Source: Brachycybe producta
Lineage: Eukaryota; Arthropoda; Diplopoda; Playtdesmida; Andrognathidae
Direction: 5' to 3'
NCBI GenBank assembly: GCA_036925085.1
Contig: JAUPFP010000039.1
Coordinates: forward strand, 1,365,501 to 1,429,500
Length of the DNA stretch: 64,000 nucleotides
Shown piece after piece: positions 43,901 to 56,700 of the stretch. The notes under the pieces are model-generated. The model was not told the DNA's origin. It saw only the letters and a program-made list of their open reading frames with translations, and ran no database searches. Positions within the stretch are counted from its first letter, which is position 1; each line of letters opens with the position of its first letter. Position numbers and translations under genes: made by a program.

Positions 43901-46900
43901 ACTGACATAACATACATGTAGCTTATTTTAAAGGATAATTAAAACGATTTCAAGTTTCTCGAAATTTTGCTGAAAATAGAATAATACTTTCAAAAGAAAC
44001 TTTTTAAATATCGTCTGCTTACAGTTGGGTCATTTTCAAGCCAACATAAAGTAGCTTATTTGAAAAGATATTAACATGAAAATATTCTTGAGTGAATTAC
44101 CCTTCTAGTTTCCAAAAACTAATTCAAGTTTTTCATAATTTTACTCTGAAGGAGTTAAATTTGATTTTAAAACAAAAAATTTTTTGAATTGTTTTGTTAT
44201 TACCCCGTTTTAGTCAACCCCGCTGAGGTCACAGGCTTCAAGTTATGGTGCGACGACTATAACCCACATTTAATGCTTTCTAAATTAAATTTTTATGTTT
44301 TCTTTATAGACGACAGAGAACAATTTCGATGTTATCGACAAGATATTGGCGATACGTTGGTAAAATTGACCATCATAAATAACTATTTTTAAAATAATTT
44401 TAGTGGATTCCATTTTTGGTTATTGTTTATTACAGATGTATTGTTATAACATTTTAAGAGAACCACTCATAGAATTATTGTATTCACATCTGGATACTGT
44501 TTTGTCAAAAGTGGGCGCTGATCCGAGAGTTTGGCCGGTCTGTTTTTATGTGTGTGTTCCATGCATTGTTTTGTGTCTGATGATTTCTGTCTTGTTTAGC
44601 TTTTGGAAGCTTGTTTATTTGCATTTGAATCTGTTGCCGAAAGCATAGAGCTCGAAGATAACGCATTTCTTCAGCAGTTCTTTGAAAGGCTTCCGACAAT
44701 TCCATTTACAAATGCGCGTGTTGTCAACGCCGCTCTCTCTGCCATTGGTAGAACACCTTTTAGTAGAACGAACAATTTGCAGTTAGAAATCACTAATAAG
44801 CGGTTTTATTATGCTAAGGTGCATATGGAGAATGGATTCAAAGTCATCCGCACGTCCTCGCCCACGTAGTTCCTCTCTTAATACTTGGCCTTAGTAATAA
44901 AGAGATGGCGCCAGCCGCCACTCGTGGACTCAAAGAAATTTGTGCCGATTGTCAGCAGCACATGAGACCGTTTGCACAACAGATTCTTTCTCAGAGTCAA
45001 GTATATAAAAGTCGTTTTAACTATAATTTGTTGGGTTTCTCCGTTAAAGTTAAATTCGATTGTATCTTTCCTTAAGTTGGTTGTTAAGAATGGAGAGTTG
45101 AGATCGGCCGAATGCCTACGTTTGATGTGTTCGGTTGGAAGTGTCTTATCCATTCTTCAAATAGAAGACATTCTGAATTATCTGAATGAACTGTTGACTC
45201 CAGTTATTATGGAAATGGAATATTTAGCCAGTCAGACTGTAATTAACAACTGTTTACAACTTTAAGACAATTTCTAACGAGCTTTGAACGATATTGTTAT
45301 TCTTCGAATGTAGGAAGTGGCAGGATTTCAGCCGAGAGTTCTAGTGTTGCTTAACATGCTGGCCATATTATTTGCGAATCTAGACGTTAAGCCAAAATCT
45401 GCCGAAGATGAAAAGAGCGAAAGTGAGGGCCATTCCAGACCAGCAGTTGAAGCCAATAAGGGGATCGCTACGGAAAACACGGAGGAACGAACGCAACCTG
45501 TTCTGGTTATCCTGCTAAAAATAATGCCTATCATTCATAAAGTTGCAGTGGCATGGAGTAAAGACGGAGAAGTTGTTGAAGTATATTTTTCTTGTTTAAA
45601 ATCTGGTTATTCTGTCTTTCTGGGGCAAATTTAAGAGAAATTTGAAAGTGTTTTGCAAACTAAAGGGGTAGTTCAATCACTTAATGGTATTTTCATGTTG
45701 ATATTTTTTTAAATAAGCTTTTTACGACAGTTTGAAAATCACTCAATTTTGAGTGGGTACTATTATTAAGTTTTGGCCATAAAATGTTTATTTTGAAAGA
45801 TACGAGCATTGAAAATTCATAAAACATCTTGGTGTGTTTCGGTGCGTGAAACAGAGGTTTGTCATTGTAAAATTTTTACGATTTCCAGGCCGTTTGTTCC
45901 GTTTTTAACAAAGCGGTTTCGACTCTACTGGACGATTGTCTTCCACTAATGGACCATATTTTAACTCTCGTCGTTGTTCTCTATCGAAGCGAACAATGTG
46001 TTGATATTTTGCATTTAGTTAAACTGGTTAGGAAATGTTGCTTTATTAGTCAAGTTCTAAATGTTTTTTTATATATAATTTGTTTTGTTTTTTAAATCTG
46101 TAATTTGTATTTTAGTTTATTTTGTTATTTGGGAAAGATGAAAACCACGTTGGTCTGTTAAGATCACAATTTTCGGAAATGGTCCGAATAACCCTTCATG
46201 CTTGCGAAAGAGGAATGTCCGAGCAAAGTGATCTCCTTCAGGGTTTTCTTCAAGTATTGGCTCAAATTGTAAAGAAACATTCTGCATTCCTTCATGATAC
46301 AAACTTCAATTTGTCGACACTGTTTCAATGCGGTAACAGTAATCAAAATTTACATTCAAACAGTTCCGCCCGCAGGGTTGTTTCATAGGGGTGGAGGGGC
46401 AAGTGACTCAGGCTTAATTTGAAGATGACTACATAGGGGAAAAAATAGCCTCAAATACAGCTATGGAAAAATAAATAGTAACCAAAATGAAATTCTGAAC
46501 TTTTTTGTATGTTATGGGTAAATTTTGTTAATTTATGTTATTATTTCATGGAAATGGATCTTTATTGAAATCAAAAATTATTTTCATGAAATATTGACAG
46601 AAGTTGATGAAATTTAGCTTTAACGTGGTTGCTATTATTTTTCCATATCTGTAAACCCAAGCTTGACCAAAACATTTGCAAACTTCCTGTTGAGTCTGGA
46701 CTCCAGGGTGAAAATGCAGTAAAATTCACTGGAATTTTATAGTACAGAATCTTTTTAAAGCTGTGGGAGATACGAATGTCTTTCGAATTCCGCAAGAATG
46801 TATTTAGCGAAATAATTTAAATTTTCTTATAAATTCTAGCTAGGGAAACGAGCTATACAAAATAACATTTTTTATTATTTGATGTTTAACTGTGGCTCAA

Positions 46901-47740
46901 ACGCATTTCGTTTTCATTTAAAATTTAATAATTAAATATAAAAATAAGAAATTGTGCTTTTGAAAACGTCGAGCAATAGCCACCTCTCTCTTGCCAGTAT
47001 TTAACGGGCGCGCGTGCTTTCAGAGGTTCGAATGCAAGCTTTGAATTTATTTCTTTAGGTATCGTAGCGATGTCGATGCAAGAAACACCAACAGTTAAAG
47101 CGGCTAGTTCATTTCTAGTAATGATTCATAAACTCATTGGAGCAACGTCTTGCTCAGTTTTCTCGCTAATTTCTGACTTGTTTTTAATGATAGGTGACAT
47201 TTATTAATCAGAGTCACAATTATGAAGTTATGGTGACCGTCATAAACGAACTGGGATTTTCTCTCGTGGCAAGGACGCTAAGAGTAAGCCGTAACGAATG
47301 AGAGTTCGATGCTAGAGATTATGGTTCAAATAGGAATAATTCTAATGGAAAAAAATTGTGATTTCAGTGCATAGGAGGCGAAGCTCCTAGAGGTGTCATG
47401 GATTGCATGGCCGACATCCTCTTGTCGCTTAACAAGAACTATTTCGAGCGACTTTGTTCATGGATGACGATTTTTTTACACCGTGAAGAATTTCCGTCAC
47501 CCAGAGTTACAATTGCCCAAAAGGATCACTACATTCGATTAATTCTGACGTAGTTGAATTTCTATATTTAAGTAGAATTTACTTCATTTTAAAAGTGTTT
47601 TAAATGTTGTTGTTTTTTGTTTTTTTTTCAGGGAGAAAGTGAATAAACGGAAACTTCAAGAGATAGTTAAGGAATTCACTTTGGTTTGTCGGGGTCTGAT
47701 GGGAACGGAATATGCGTCACAAATTGTGACTTATTTATAG
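40935..47740 (+). CDS. IPO13: Importin-13, 22 exons
   Basis: Exons: 40935-40967, 41059-41181, 41278-41336, 41548-41656, 41734-41832, 42592-42645, 42710-42782, 42863-43293, 43364-43444, 43507-43645, 44310-44359, 44436-44537, 44600-44747, 44819-45000, 45077-45238, 45314-45580, 45889-46026, 46116-46332, 47059-47117, 47194-47283, 47368-47549, 47632-47740; 2907 nt, 968 residues (human about 963). IPO13 is an importin-beta-type HEAT-repeat receptor that moves cargo both into and out of the nucleus with Ran-GTP. Landmarks in order: FNSENVEKVIGEFYSG, PPETQFFGASTLHVKI, YEVPTDQYLTLRKKL, LEILTVLPEE, GQYPIDEISSNLVFNFWYLL, DREQFRCYRQDIGDTL, GAYGEWIQSHP, APRGVMDCMADILLSLNK and the end CRGLMGTEYASQIVTYL. 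Residues around 720-750, a charged linker (EDEKSESEGHSRPA), are less conserved. Foldback repeats sit in introns 5, 10 and 16. Confidence 0.95.
41905..42165 (+). repeat. Foldback repeat copy 1, IPO13 intron 5
   Basis: TTCTGGTTATTCTGTTTCAG with GAAACTAGGAGAGTTAATGA as the left arm. The right arm is partly diverged. It is followed head to tail by a second copy. Confidence 0.65.
42165..42445 (+). repeat. Foldback repeat copy 2, IPO13 intron 5
   Basis: GCTTATTCTGTGGTTCAGGA, GAAACTAGGAGGGTATTTCA and the right arm GCTACTGTTCTAGTTTC. The loop is largely deleted. Confidence 0.7.
43725..44170 (-). repeat. Foldback repeat, rearranged copies, IPO13 intron 10
   Basis: A left arm (GAAACTAGAATGGTAACAGA) and two partial loop/right-arm segments (minus-oriented loop TCGTCTGCTTACAGTTGGG; end TACCCTTCTAGTTTCC). 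This suggests two copies recombined or one inserted in another. Confidence 0.65.
45590..45830 (+). repeat. Foldback repeat, right-truncated copy, IPO13 intron 16
   Basis: TGGTTATTCTGTCTTTCTGG, TTGCAAACTAAAGGGGTAGT and inner arms are present. The right arm stops after ATACGAGCATTGAAAAT. Confidence 0.65.
46333..47058 (+). repeat. IPO13 intron 18 with a fragment of the transposase element
   Basis: 46458-46570 resembles 2820-2930 (the tail of the transposase-like gene) and 46579-46648 resembles 3530-3605. The two pieces are adjacent here. The rest of the intron shows nothing I recognise. Confidence 0.5.
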
Positions 47741-47806
47741 AATGTTGGGCGAATGCTTTTTTTGTCTTGTTTTTAATTATGAATCATTGATAAATAATTG
47801 AAATTG

Positions 47807-47812
47807 AATAAA
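47807..47812 (+). terminator. IPO13 poly(A) signal
   Basis: AATAAA 67 bp after the stop codon. Confidence 0.6.
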
Positions 47813-48568
47813 TAAGATTTGATTTTTTTATTTCCCAGTACATGTAAACTTTTTAGTAGCAATATTATGGTGTTTTAAAGTGTAAATTCTTCTCCAGCTC
47901 CGTTTATTCTAGCTTTCACTAGCATAGTTATGGTAGCTGGGTATATATTTATTTCGTTTTTGTCTGCCTGGATGGCGCCACAGCAGTGGCTAATGCTATC
48001 TATCCTTCATAGATGTTTTTGGAAAATTTGGTCACAAAAACGAAAACTGAACTTTTTTTCAAAACTAGAATGGAAAAGATGATCCTAAAATGTGTCATCT
48101 TTAAAAATAAACATGTTGTATTTCAGTTTGAAAATGACCCGTTTTTTGTTTGTTTTTTTCTATAGAAATTTCATGAAAAACTATTTTCGCCTTTTTAAAA
48201 CTGCCATAAAAAGTTTATTTTGAAAGATATCATGAAAAAACTTAATATCACTAATTATTCTAGTTTCTAAAACACTTTGAATTTTTTGGTTGTTTATACT
48301 GAAAAATAAAAATTTTCTGAAAACAACGGGTGGGGCGAAAAAGACCTCTTAGAGAACCTAATAATGGCGCCATCTGGTGGAACAAAAAATAAATAAATAT
48401 TCAACCACTTAAAAGACGCGAGTAGAACTACGATGATCGCGATCTCCGTGTGGTGGCGCTGTTTTTCGGATCATGGAAAATACAAGAGAGAAAGACCACG
48501 TGTTGTTGGAAAGCATGGTGAAGTGAAATTTATCTGATTGTTTTTTTTACAACTGTTGAATTAAAAAA
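47813..48568. promoter_or_regulatory. IPO13-UTP4 intergenic region
   Basis: 756 bp between same-strand genes. A subfamily B foldback copy occupies 48050-48310, leaving about 250 bp of unique sequence next to UTP4 for its promoter. GAAAGACCACGTGTTGTTGG contains a CACGTG E-box near 48497. Confidence 0.5.
48050..48310. repeat. Foldback repeat, subfamily B copy
   Basis: AAAACTAGAATGGAAAAGAT and ATTCTAGTTTCTAAAACAC form the outer arms. The inner arms are AAAATAAACATG and AGTTTATTTTGAAAGATATC. Confidence 0.75.
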
Positions 48569-51500
48569 ATGTCCAAGTTTCGTGTTCACGCCGTTCGTTT
48601 TTACAATCCGGACCCAATTGCAATCCACAATTTGGCTTATTGCGAGTCGAATGAGAAAATCGCCGTTTCACGGTAATCCGCCGCCTCCTCCTCCCCCTCC
48701 TAATCTTCCTCAAATGGACCATATGGCAAAACTCAGTCCGATATTCGTATTTAATTTTAAATTTCTTTATTCTTTTTTTGTAGCGCTGATAATTCTGTCG
48801 AAATATGGGATTTTAAAGAGTCTCATTTGTACCAGGAGAAGGTTTACTTTGTTTAAAAAGTGTTTTAAGTTTCTTGTCATTATCGTCTTAATTGTGTTGA
48901 GGATTTTTTTAGGTAATTCCACCGGTTGTCGGTGTTTCTATCGAGGCTCTTGTCTGGTGTCGAGGCCGTTTATTCAGTGTCGGTCTGACAGGAGTCATAA
49001 CGGAGTACGACTTGGTCAATTTAAAACCGAAGGTATCGTGTGTCGGGATTTTTATCGTCTTGTTTCATATCGGTTAACTAAATGACGAAGAAAATATATA
49101 AATCTGATTGAAAACTGCAGAAAATTATCGAAAAATGCTGAAATATGTTGTTAAATTTCAGCATTTTGCGGTAGATTTTGCAGTTTCTTGTGTATTTTTG
49201 TGTTTGAAGAAGTTTTTTGTGTCCTAATGTAGGTTTTTTTGCCTACTTCATTCGGAGCAAGTTGGTGTTTGGCTGCAAATCAAGCTGAAACACATTTAGC
49301 TGTTCGTATTTTGTGTGTCGCTTGTTTGTATAGTGCGTTATAGTTGCGGTTATTTTTTTAAATTGTAGATTGGAACAGAAGAGGGATATGTTTGCTATTT
49401 CCGCGTTTTGAATGATTCACTTGAGTATGAGAGAACGTTTGATAAACAAGAAGGTAATTCTCATATAGATCAGGTTTTTTAGGCCGTTTTTGACAGTTCT
49501 TGTTCTATATTATAGGTAGGATCATGTGTTTATCTTGGCACTGTTCTGGAACTTTCATCGTGACCGGATCGGTGGGTACGATTCGAGTTTGGGACGTTAA
49601 GACAGGTCACGGAATACAAAGAATGACTGTTTGTAAATCAAAAACAAGAAAGGAAACGATTGTTTGGTGTGTTGCATTCACAAAGTAAGTTGTAGATTAA
49701 AAAATTACATTTGAGAACTGATGTTTAATTACGGATTTGGGTTAATTCATCAATCGCGTGGAATATTTGTACTTATGTTTTTTTCGTTTCCACAGAGAAA
49801 TGCACATTGTGAGTGGGGATTCGAGAGGTTTCATTTCATTTTGGGATGCACAGAGGGGCATTGAACTTATGGTCTGTATTTATGTTACCTTCCGTCATTT
49901 GTGTTATCCGTTTTATTTTCAACATCATTTTCGTTTTAATTTAGAGTTTCAAGAGTCACCGTGCAGATATTTTAAGCCTTGTTCTTGAAAAGGTTATCTT
50001 AATACGCAACAAAGTCACAATACATCACTAGTACTTTGGTTATTTTGTATTTCTGAAGCAACTTTGTTAAGAAAACTTTGAATTGTTTTAGAAACTAGAA
50101 GGTTAGCTCAATCACTTATTATGTGTAAGTTTGTCTTGATATTTTTTAAAATAAGCTTTTTATGTGCGTTTGAAAATGATCAAACTTTAAGCAAACAATA
50201 TTTTTTTAATATTTGCCTATAAAAAGTTTATTTTGAACGATATAAACATCATGAAAGTCCACCATTAGGTGAGTCAGCTACCCGTTCTAGTTTCTAACAC
50301 AATTTCAATTTTTTCTTCGTGGTGGATTTCTTAAATTCAGAATGTTATAAAACATCTTAAGAGTTCAAGTTGGCAAACGGCAGTTTGGAAATGTCCAAAT
50401 TTTAAGTTTTTGGTTCATAAAAACTTTATATTTAAACTGACACGTGTGTTTAAATAATCAGTTATGCTTCTAGTTTCTAAAACACTTTCAATAACAATTT
50501 CTTCTTAATGTTGCTTCTAAAATGCATAATAATCAAGAGTTTGATTAAAAACAGTCGTAATGGGATGTGTCTTTTGTTTTCGGTTAATTCTAGAACGAAA
50601 GGAAGGTTTGGGCAAGCGGAGTCGATCCACAGGTCGTGTCTTTCGAGCGTGTGAATACCGGCGATGGTAAACTTTGGGCCAAATCTACCATTCGTAACTT
50701 ACACACGCACGACGTTAGAGCGCTAACGATGGCCGGTCAATATCTCGTTTCTGGAGGTTTGTGCCTCGTATTTTCGCCCTCTTTCTGTATTGCATATTGT
50801 CCGAATAACCTGTGAATTTTTCTTATATATCTATATATATCTATGTAGGTGTTGATTCGTACCTGTCTTTGAGCATATTTCCACCTAAAATACACTATAA
50901 ATATTCTCCTCTAACAAACGTTTGCATCATATTTCTCAAATAATTTTATTTTAAAAAGTTTCGTTTCTCATAAGTGCAATTTTTTCTTTAGGGTCCGTGT
51001 GCTCATGTGGCCAAGACGGCAAACTGTCTTTTGCTGCAATATCATTCGAGGTTAGAACTGTGGCGATTAGGCAGTACCAAAGAAACGGCATGTTAGTATA
51101 TTTGCATCATACGAATAACGGGATTTTTTTTTTTTTTAAAAAAGCTGAAATTACTTTTTTGAAATGTTTGCTGTTATGAAGTTTTATTAAATTTCTACGG
51201 ATTATTTTAAAATTATTTTACCCTAAACACCGTGCAGAAAATCATGGAATCACGTGCAACTGCACATAAATCGATTGAGAACGTGTGTATAACACTTGAA
51301 AACGCTTAGGAAGAAGAAAAAAGCATGCTGTCAACATGTGCAACAATTGGAAAATGCACTTTTTCATGTGTTGTCACGCGTTTTCATGAATTTGCAAGTG
51401 TTTTTATGTTTTTCTTCATCTTTCCACGTCGATTTGAACATGTTTCTGTGTCTGGCGGTGCAATTTGCGTTCATGAAGGTGGCACCATATATGTTTTCGG

Positions 51501-53429
51501 AAGCAAAAACATCGAGTAAACTTTTTTTTTAGATACAATACGAAAAAAATTCAAATTGTTTTGAAAACTAGAATGATAAATTATAGCTTAAGTTTTTTCA
51601 TGACAATATCTTTAAAAATAAACATTGTATAGTAATTTAAAATGACCCATTTATAGCATCAACTTTTCATGAAAATTACTTTCGTCTTGTCTTTTTCATA
51701 CTGCCATGAAGATATCATTCTCAAACAATTCTGGTTTCTAAAACAGTTTCAAAACTGAGGAGTTAGGTGGTGATAAGCACCTTTTAAACGCTTAATTGTC
51801 AGTTAATTAAATGTTTTTCTGTGTTTTTTTTTCCCCCGGCGCGTTTCTTAAAAACATTAAAATTATTTTCTTAAAAATTAAACATTTGTGGTTTAGGCGA
51901 GGATAACAAGTTGCTAACCCTTTCAACACAACAGCTGAAACTCGTAGAACTAAAGGCAAAGGAATGCGAACGTATCATTTGTTCAGCAATTTCACCCGAT
52001 GCTAATTGGCTAGTTTATTCCACCAACACGAGTCTTCGGCTTTTTCAAGTTACTCAGGTTTGAATTCATTCCGTGTGGATGTTATTTGCCAAAGTATGTT
52101 TACATTGCTTGAACAACTTCTATTTTTTAAAAGGAAAATTGCGATACTTCGTTTCCGACGGTCAGCATTTCGAGAATTAGATTCTTGCCAAAGGAATGTC
52201 AACCGGCTCGTTGCCTTGCTGTTAACTCATCGGCCACACAGATCATCTCGCTGCTTTCTTCTGGTGAATTGCAGATTATCAAAGTGGACCTCGTTCAACC
52301 TACGCTATTGCACCATTTTAGGCCTGAAGGTAATTCATTTAGTTACCGCTTACTGCGTCTGAAAATTGTAACGAAAAAACGTCTCTGTCGTTCGCTACTA
52401 GGTTTGAAGTCAGGTTGTCATCTTTTGAGTATAAACGACAACGGTCGATATGCTGCCATTGGATCTCATTGTGGTCAAGTTATTGTCTATGATATCGAGA
52501 AGTTCAAAGTAATTTCTGTTTTAAGCATATTCTTGTATTATTCAAGTTTTAAAAACAATTTGAATTTTTTCACAATGTTGTTTCTAAAAAAAAAGTTCAC
52601 TTGACATTTTTGTAGCCAAATTTTCCAAAAACGTCTTATTTCAGCCACCTTAAGCATTTTCGAAAATTCGGGCTTTGCCGGTGTTTTTTTTCTTTTCATA
52701 CAATTGTCAGTCTGAAATGCGCGTTAATATTAATGGTTCTACGAGATAAGAGATTCAGTTCTATTTTGTCGTATTTGATAGGTTCATTGCAAACTACCAA
52801 GGAGAAAGTTTCAGGCAACAGCTCTGGCTTTCACTCCACAAGAAATGCAGTTGGTGGTAGTCTACCAAGATAAAAAGGTTATTTTTCTTATTTTGAATCA
52901 TTGTTTCGTTTATATTAATGACGTGATTTTTCAAAAGATTTTTGGATTCAACACCGAGAGACAACAATACTCTAAATGGAGCGTGAATTTAGATATTGAA
53001 AGCCCTCATCTTTTCAAAGTTTCTGAATTTGCTTTACAGGGCATAACATTTGACTCTCGTGATCATTCAATCTTGATCGTTCACGATGACAGAATGCTGT
53101 ATCTGATTAATACAAAGGTTTTAAATTCCGTACATTGGCTACGACGGCCATCTTTTAACTGTTTCTCTATTAAAACTAGATTTTAGAGGACAAAAACAAG
53201 TACAACGATGCCGTTAAAACATATCAAAGATATGAAGTAAGAATTTAATGAATTTAATATTAAAAAGGTGAAGTGCGGTCAGCAACAGTAATTTTATGTT
53301 TTTGTTTTCTAGCATTTAGTACACTTCTCGGGTGTGAGTAACGATTTTATGGTAGCTGTCGAAGTTTCACCGTTGTCTCTGATTCATAAACTTCCCCCCG
53401 CTTTGAAGCAAAAGAAATACGGCACGTAG
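48569..53429 (+). CDS. UTP4: UTP4 (cirhin), small-subunit processome WD-repeat protein, 18 exons
   Basis: Exons: 48569-48672, 48784-48841, 48913-49032, 49233-49301, 49369-49453, 49516-49684, 49796-49871, 49945-49992, 50594-50756, 50849-50919, 50992-51091, 51897-52057, 52134-52329, 52402-52508, 52782-52877, 52938-53117, 53189-53236, 53313-53429; 1968 nt, 655 residues (human about 686). UTP4 is part of the t-UTP/UtpA subcomplex that binds nascent pre-rRNA in the nucleolus for 18S processing. Two beta-propellers of WD40 repeats are expected. Landmarks: FRVHAVRFYNP, ADNSVEIWDF, RLFSVGLTGVITEYDL, GRIMCLSWHCSGTFIVTGS, GFISFWDAQRGIEL, HTHDVRALTMAGQYLVSGG, SRLELWRLGSTKET and the end LPPALKQKKYGT. The exon 11 donor (GCAT|GTTAGT at 51092) was chosen because it alone keeps the frame into exon 12. 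Confidence 0.95.
50040..50545 (+). repeat. Foldback repeat copy plus a right-arm fragment, UTP4 intron 8
   Basis: 50040-50330 is a near-complete copy (GAAACTAGAAGGTTAGCTCA; GCTACCCGTTCTAGTTTC; plus loop). 50400-50545 repeats the right end (GCTTCTAGTTTCTAAAACAC; AATCAAGAGTTTG). Confidence 0.75.
51530..51760. repeat. Foldback repeat, subfamily B copy, UTP4 intron 11
   Basis: TGAAAACTAGAATGATAAAT to ATTCTGGTTTCTAAAACAG, with inner AAAAATAAACATTGTATAG. Confidence 0.7.
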
Positions 53430-53446
53430 TTAATTACAAGTGCCAT

Positions 53447-53452
53447 AATAAA
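53447..53452 (+). terminator. UTP4 poly(A) signal
   Basis: AATAAA 18 bp after the UTP4 stop. Confidence 0.6.
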
Positions 53453-53627
53453 GCACCACCACCAATATTGTTACAAAAACGGTAATTTTTGCATTTTTGG
53501 AAAGGGGGAAATTGTACATGAAAATTATATTCGTACTCTTTTTAAAATAGTTCTACATTTGAACAACAGTGTTCAAAAATTATTTCTAACAATTGTCACA
53601 ATATTGAATGTATTTATAATGACTTGT

Positions 53628-53633
53628 TTTATT
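53628..53633 (-). terminator. LIG4 poly(A) signal
   Basis: AATAAA on the minus strand (TTTATT on plus) 79 bp past the LIG4 stop. With the UTP4 signal it brackets a tail-to-tail gap of about 280 bp. Confidence 0.55.
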
Positions 53634-53711
53634 TTTTTGCATTCATTTTGTAAAGAATTTGAAAGCGCATTTTTTCACTTTAAATTGTGTTAAGTAAATT
53701 GCAGGGATGAT

Positions 53712-56700
53712 TTAAGTCATTTCCGGCTCAAACTTACGTTCCTCGGCTCTGGCCCCCCTCTCGATAGAATTTGAAACCCATTTTTCTGTGACAATGTGAA
53801 ACTTTCTCTGGTTTTCTCTATTGACCATTCGGAAGTGATTCACACGATCACAATTTCTGAAACGATAGAACAGAATGGTCTTAAGGACTAAATTCAAGAA
53901 AGGAAACAAAGACCTGAACTTTAACATGAACCCTGCATTATTTATTAGAGAGGGGTGGAAATTTTATTAAATATATTATGTCTTAACAGGTTATTATTCG
54001 ACATTGCAACTTTTAAAAATAAACTGTCAATTTGCCATAGGCCGGCCCTTTGGGCTGCTTACATAAGACAATCAGAAAAATGCATTTTTCAGTCAAAGAA
54101 CCTGTTTATATTGGAATTCTAACCTCTAACCAGGTTCTTTGACTGAAAAATGCATTTTTCTGGTAGATTTAGTAATTCATTTAGTAAATTCAAACCATCA
54201 AAACAGGGCACACTTATTGCACCCATGCCACTAGTGATCTGCCACTGTGTGAACTGTACATAATGGGTTCAAGTTTAAAATTCAGCGTTTCCTTCTTGAA
54301 TACATAATAAATGCAGCAGTTACTCGCTGTTCTCACTTGGAATCTATTACGATATGCGTTACTCTATTGTTGAGGTCCTTAGACAAAGAAGCCCCGTAAA
54401 ATCTCAATTCTAATGCGGTCATATCTAACGGGCTGCTTGCGATTTTCGTGTCTTCTTTACCAACATCTGCATACATGTCCAGGTACACGATGCATGTTCG
54501 AAACAAACCTAACGGAGATGAATCTGGAAAGTATTTCGTCTCGATCTCTGCCATTGTCTCGCAATCCATCACCACCTGTCGGATGTAAACATGAATAATA
54601 ACTCAAAAGTAATGTGGTAAACCAAAGCCATTCATATCACCTCTGTTTTGATGTTCGAAAAGATTGTTTTCAAGTCCAACGGGGTGACATCAGTTGTATA
54701 ACTATCTCCAAAAACGTCGTAATTAGTAGATAGTAGGCTTGAAGTATTTGGTGATGCATGAAGCATATCCGAAGGAGCCCTATTTAATCAATGTTGCAAT
54801 ATTGGCCTCATGTTTGCACTGTGTGATAATTATATTGGTTACCATTGTAAAATTTCTTGTTGTTCTATGCATCTTAAAAGCCAGTCGCATTTGACAACAT
54901 CGTAAATGTCGGCCTTAATGACATTCTTGACTCTAATTGATACGATATCGGCCAGTGTGCACATCGTTGCCTCTCTCGGATTCTGAACGACGCTGCCACC
55001 ATGTTTAACGATCAGTTTTTCTAAATCTTTTTTTGAGTTATCTTTTGCTCCATAGTTAGCAACGTAAAATTCCTTGTTTTTAAACAACTGAGAATCCTGG
55101 GAACAAATATGGAATAACTTTTAGCTAGAACCTCATCTAGTTGATCAGAAAATAACCTTTTCAATCTGCGAAGCATCGATGCCACGAAAGTGAGATGCAA
55201 CTGCCACTGGTTGTTCCAATTTCGCCACTGCTCGTCTCTTCTTTTTTGGCGATTGATCATCGGTTGCATCGTTCAAAACGTGTTTGGAAGCTAACTTACC
55301 AGAAGCCAACTAAAATGAAATTTCAATGTTATTCTTCGACATGTGCTAGTTTGTATACCATACCAACCTGTCTCATTTCGTGAAGCTCGCACACTGTCAT
55401 GCATTGGTGCCACGGTTTATCGTAACGTACTTTTTCGACTCGAGGAAATCTAAGCGTGCAACCTGTTTTAAATTTATCACTGTCCACAATCTCTGCTGCT
55501 TTCACCTAAACAAAACACAAAAAGAGAGAAACACCACCAAATAAGATTTTGTAATTTATATTAAAATGTTTTATAAACAGCTGATTTTCAAACACTGTTT
55601 ATTTTGTGTTTCAGATGAGCAACAATAAAGACAAATTGAAAGTGTTTTAGAAACTAGGAGGAGGCTCAATCACTTATTTGTCTTTTGAAATATTTTTTGT
55701 GTTAGTTTAAAAAAGGGCACAACTTTTGGCAGACAATATTTTGCTTATAAACAGCTTATTATACATGTATATTGTCGGCTTAAATTTCGATCATTTTCAA
55801 ACTCACATAAAAAGTTTATTTTGAAAGATGTCACCATCAAAATACCCTGAAGTGATTGAGCTACTCTTCCAGTTTCTAATACAATTTCAAGTTTCTCTTA
55901 ATTTTGCACCTGGAGGAAAGAATAACCAGAGTTCGTGGGGCGCCCGTTTACACTTTTAAACAAGCTGAACCTTACTTGAACTATGAAAGATTTTGAAGGC
56001 TCGATACACAAATCCGGCCTTTCTTTATGACCGTGAGCTAAAATGATACTCTTGGGAGGATTACGTCTGTCGTATGGCTTCAAATTAGCCTCTAGTTTGG
56101 AACACAGTTCTCGGAGTTCCTGCATTGTATATCCAGAACCAACTCGACAAACGGTGTGAAATACACTTGGTTGGTCATCTAAATTAACAATTTAATGGTG
56201 ATTCCTTCAAAATTACTAATCATGAATCAAAGGACACCTTTATTGTCTGGATCAACAGCCACGGCCAAAAGAAAGTGTGAAATCATTCCCTTTCTATGTC
56301 CCGTTCCAAAATATCCTCCAACTATAAGCAAATCGAGCTCGTCCATCAGACCATCTACGTATTCCGGTTTGAGTTTGATCCAGCCACCTTTTCTAGTATT
56401 TGGTTTGTACACGGAATCGGGATCCTTTACGACTATTCCCTCTTCACGATTGTCGATAGCAATGTTCAGAGCATCGACAACATCTTGGCTGTAAACGACA
56501 AACGGGTATTTTGAAGGAATGAATGTGGTTTTCCCCTCTCTTCTTTTTAGACCTCGTATTTCCCTCTTTGCGTGGAGGTACCAGTATTCGTCCCTTCACT
56601 GGTGTGAACAGTCCTTCCAAGTGTTTTAGTCTTTCTTTTAATGGTAAATTGGACAGAACTTTTCCATTGTAGAGTAATATGTCAAAGACGTGATAACATG

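Noticed and set aside
51086-51092. A GC donor after UTP4 ...STKET
   Set aside because: It would leave exon 12 out of frame; the GT donor 5 nt later keeps it.
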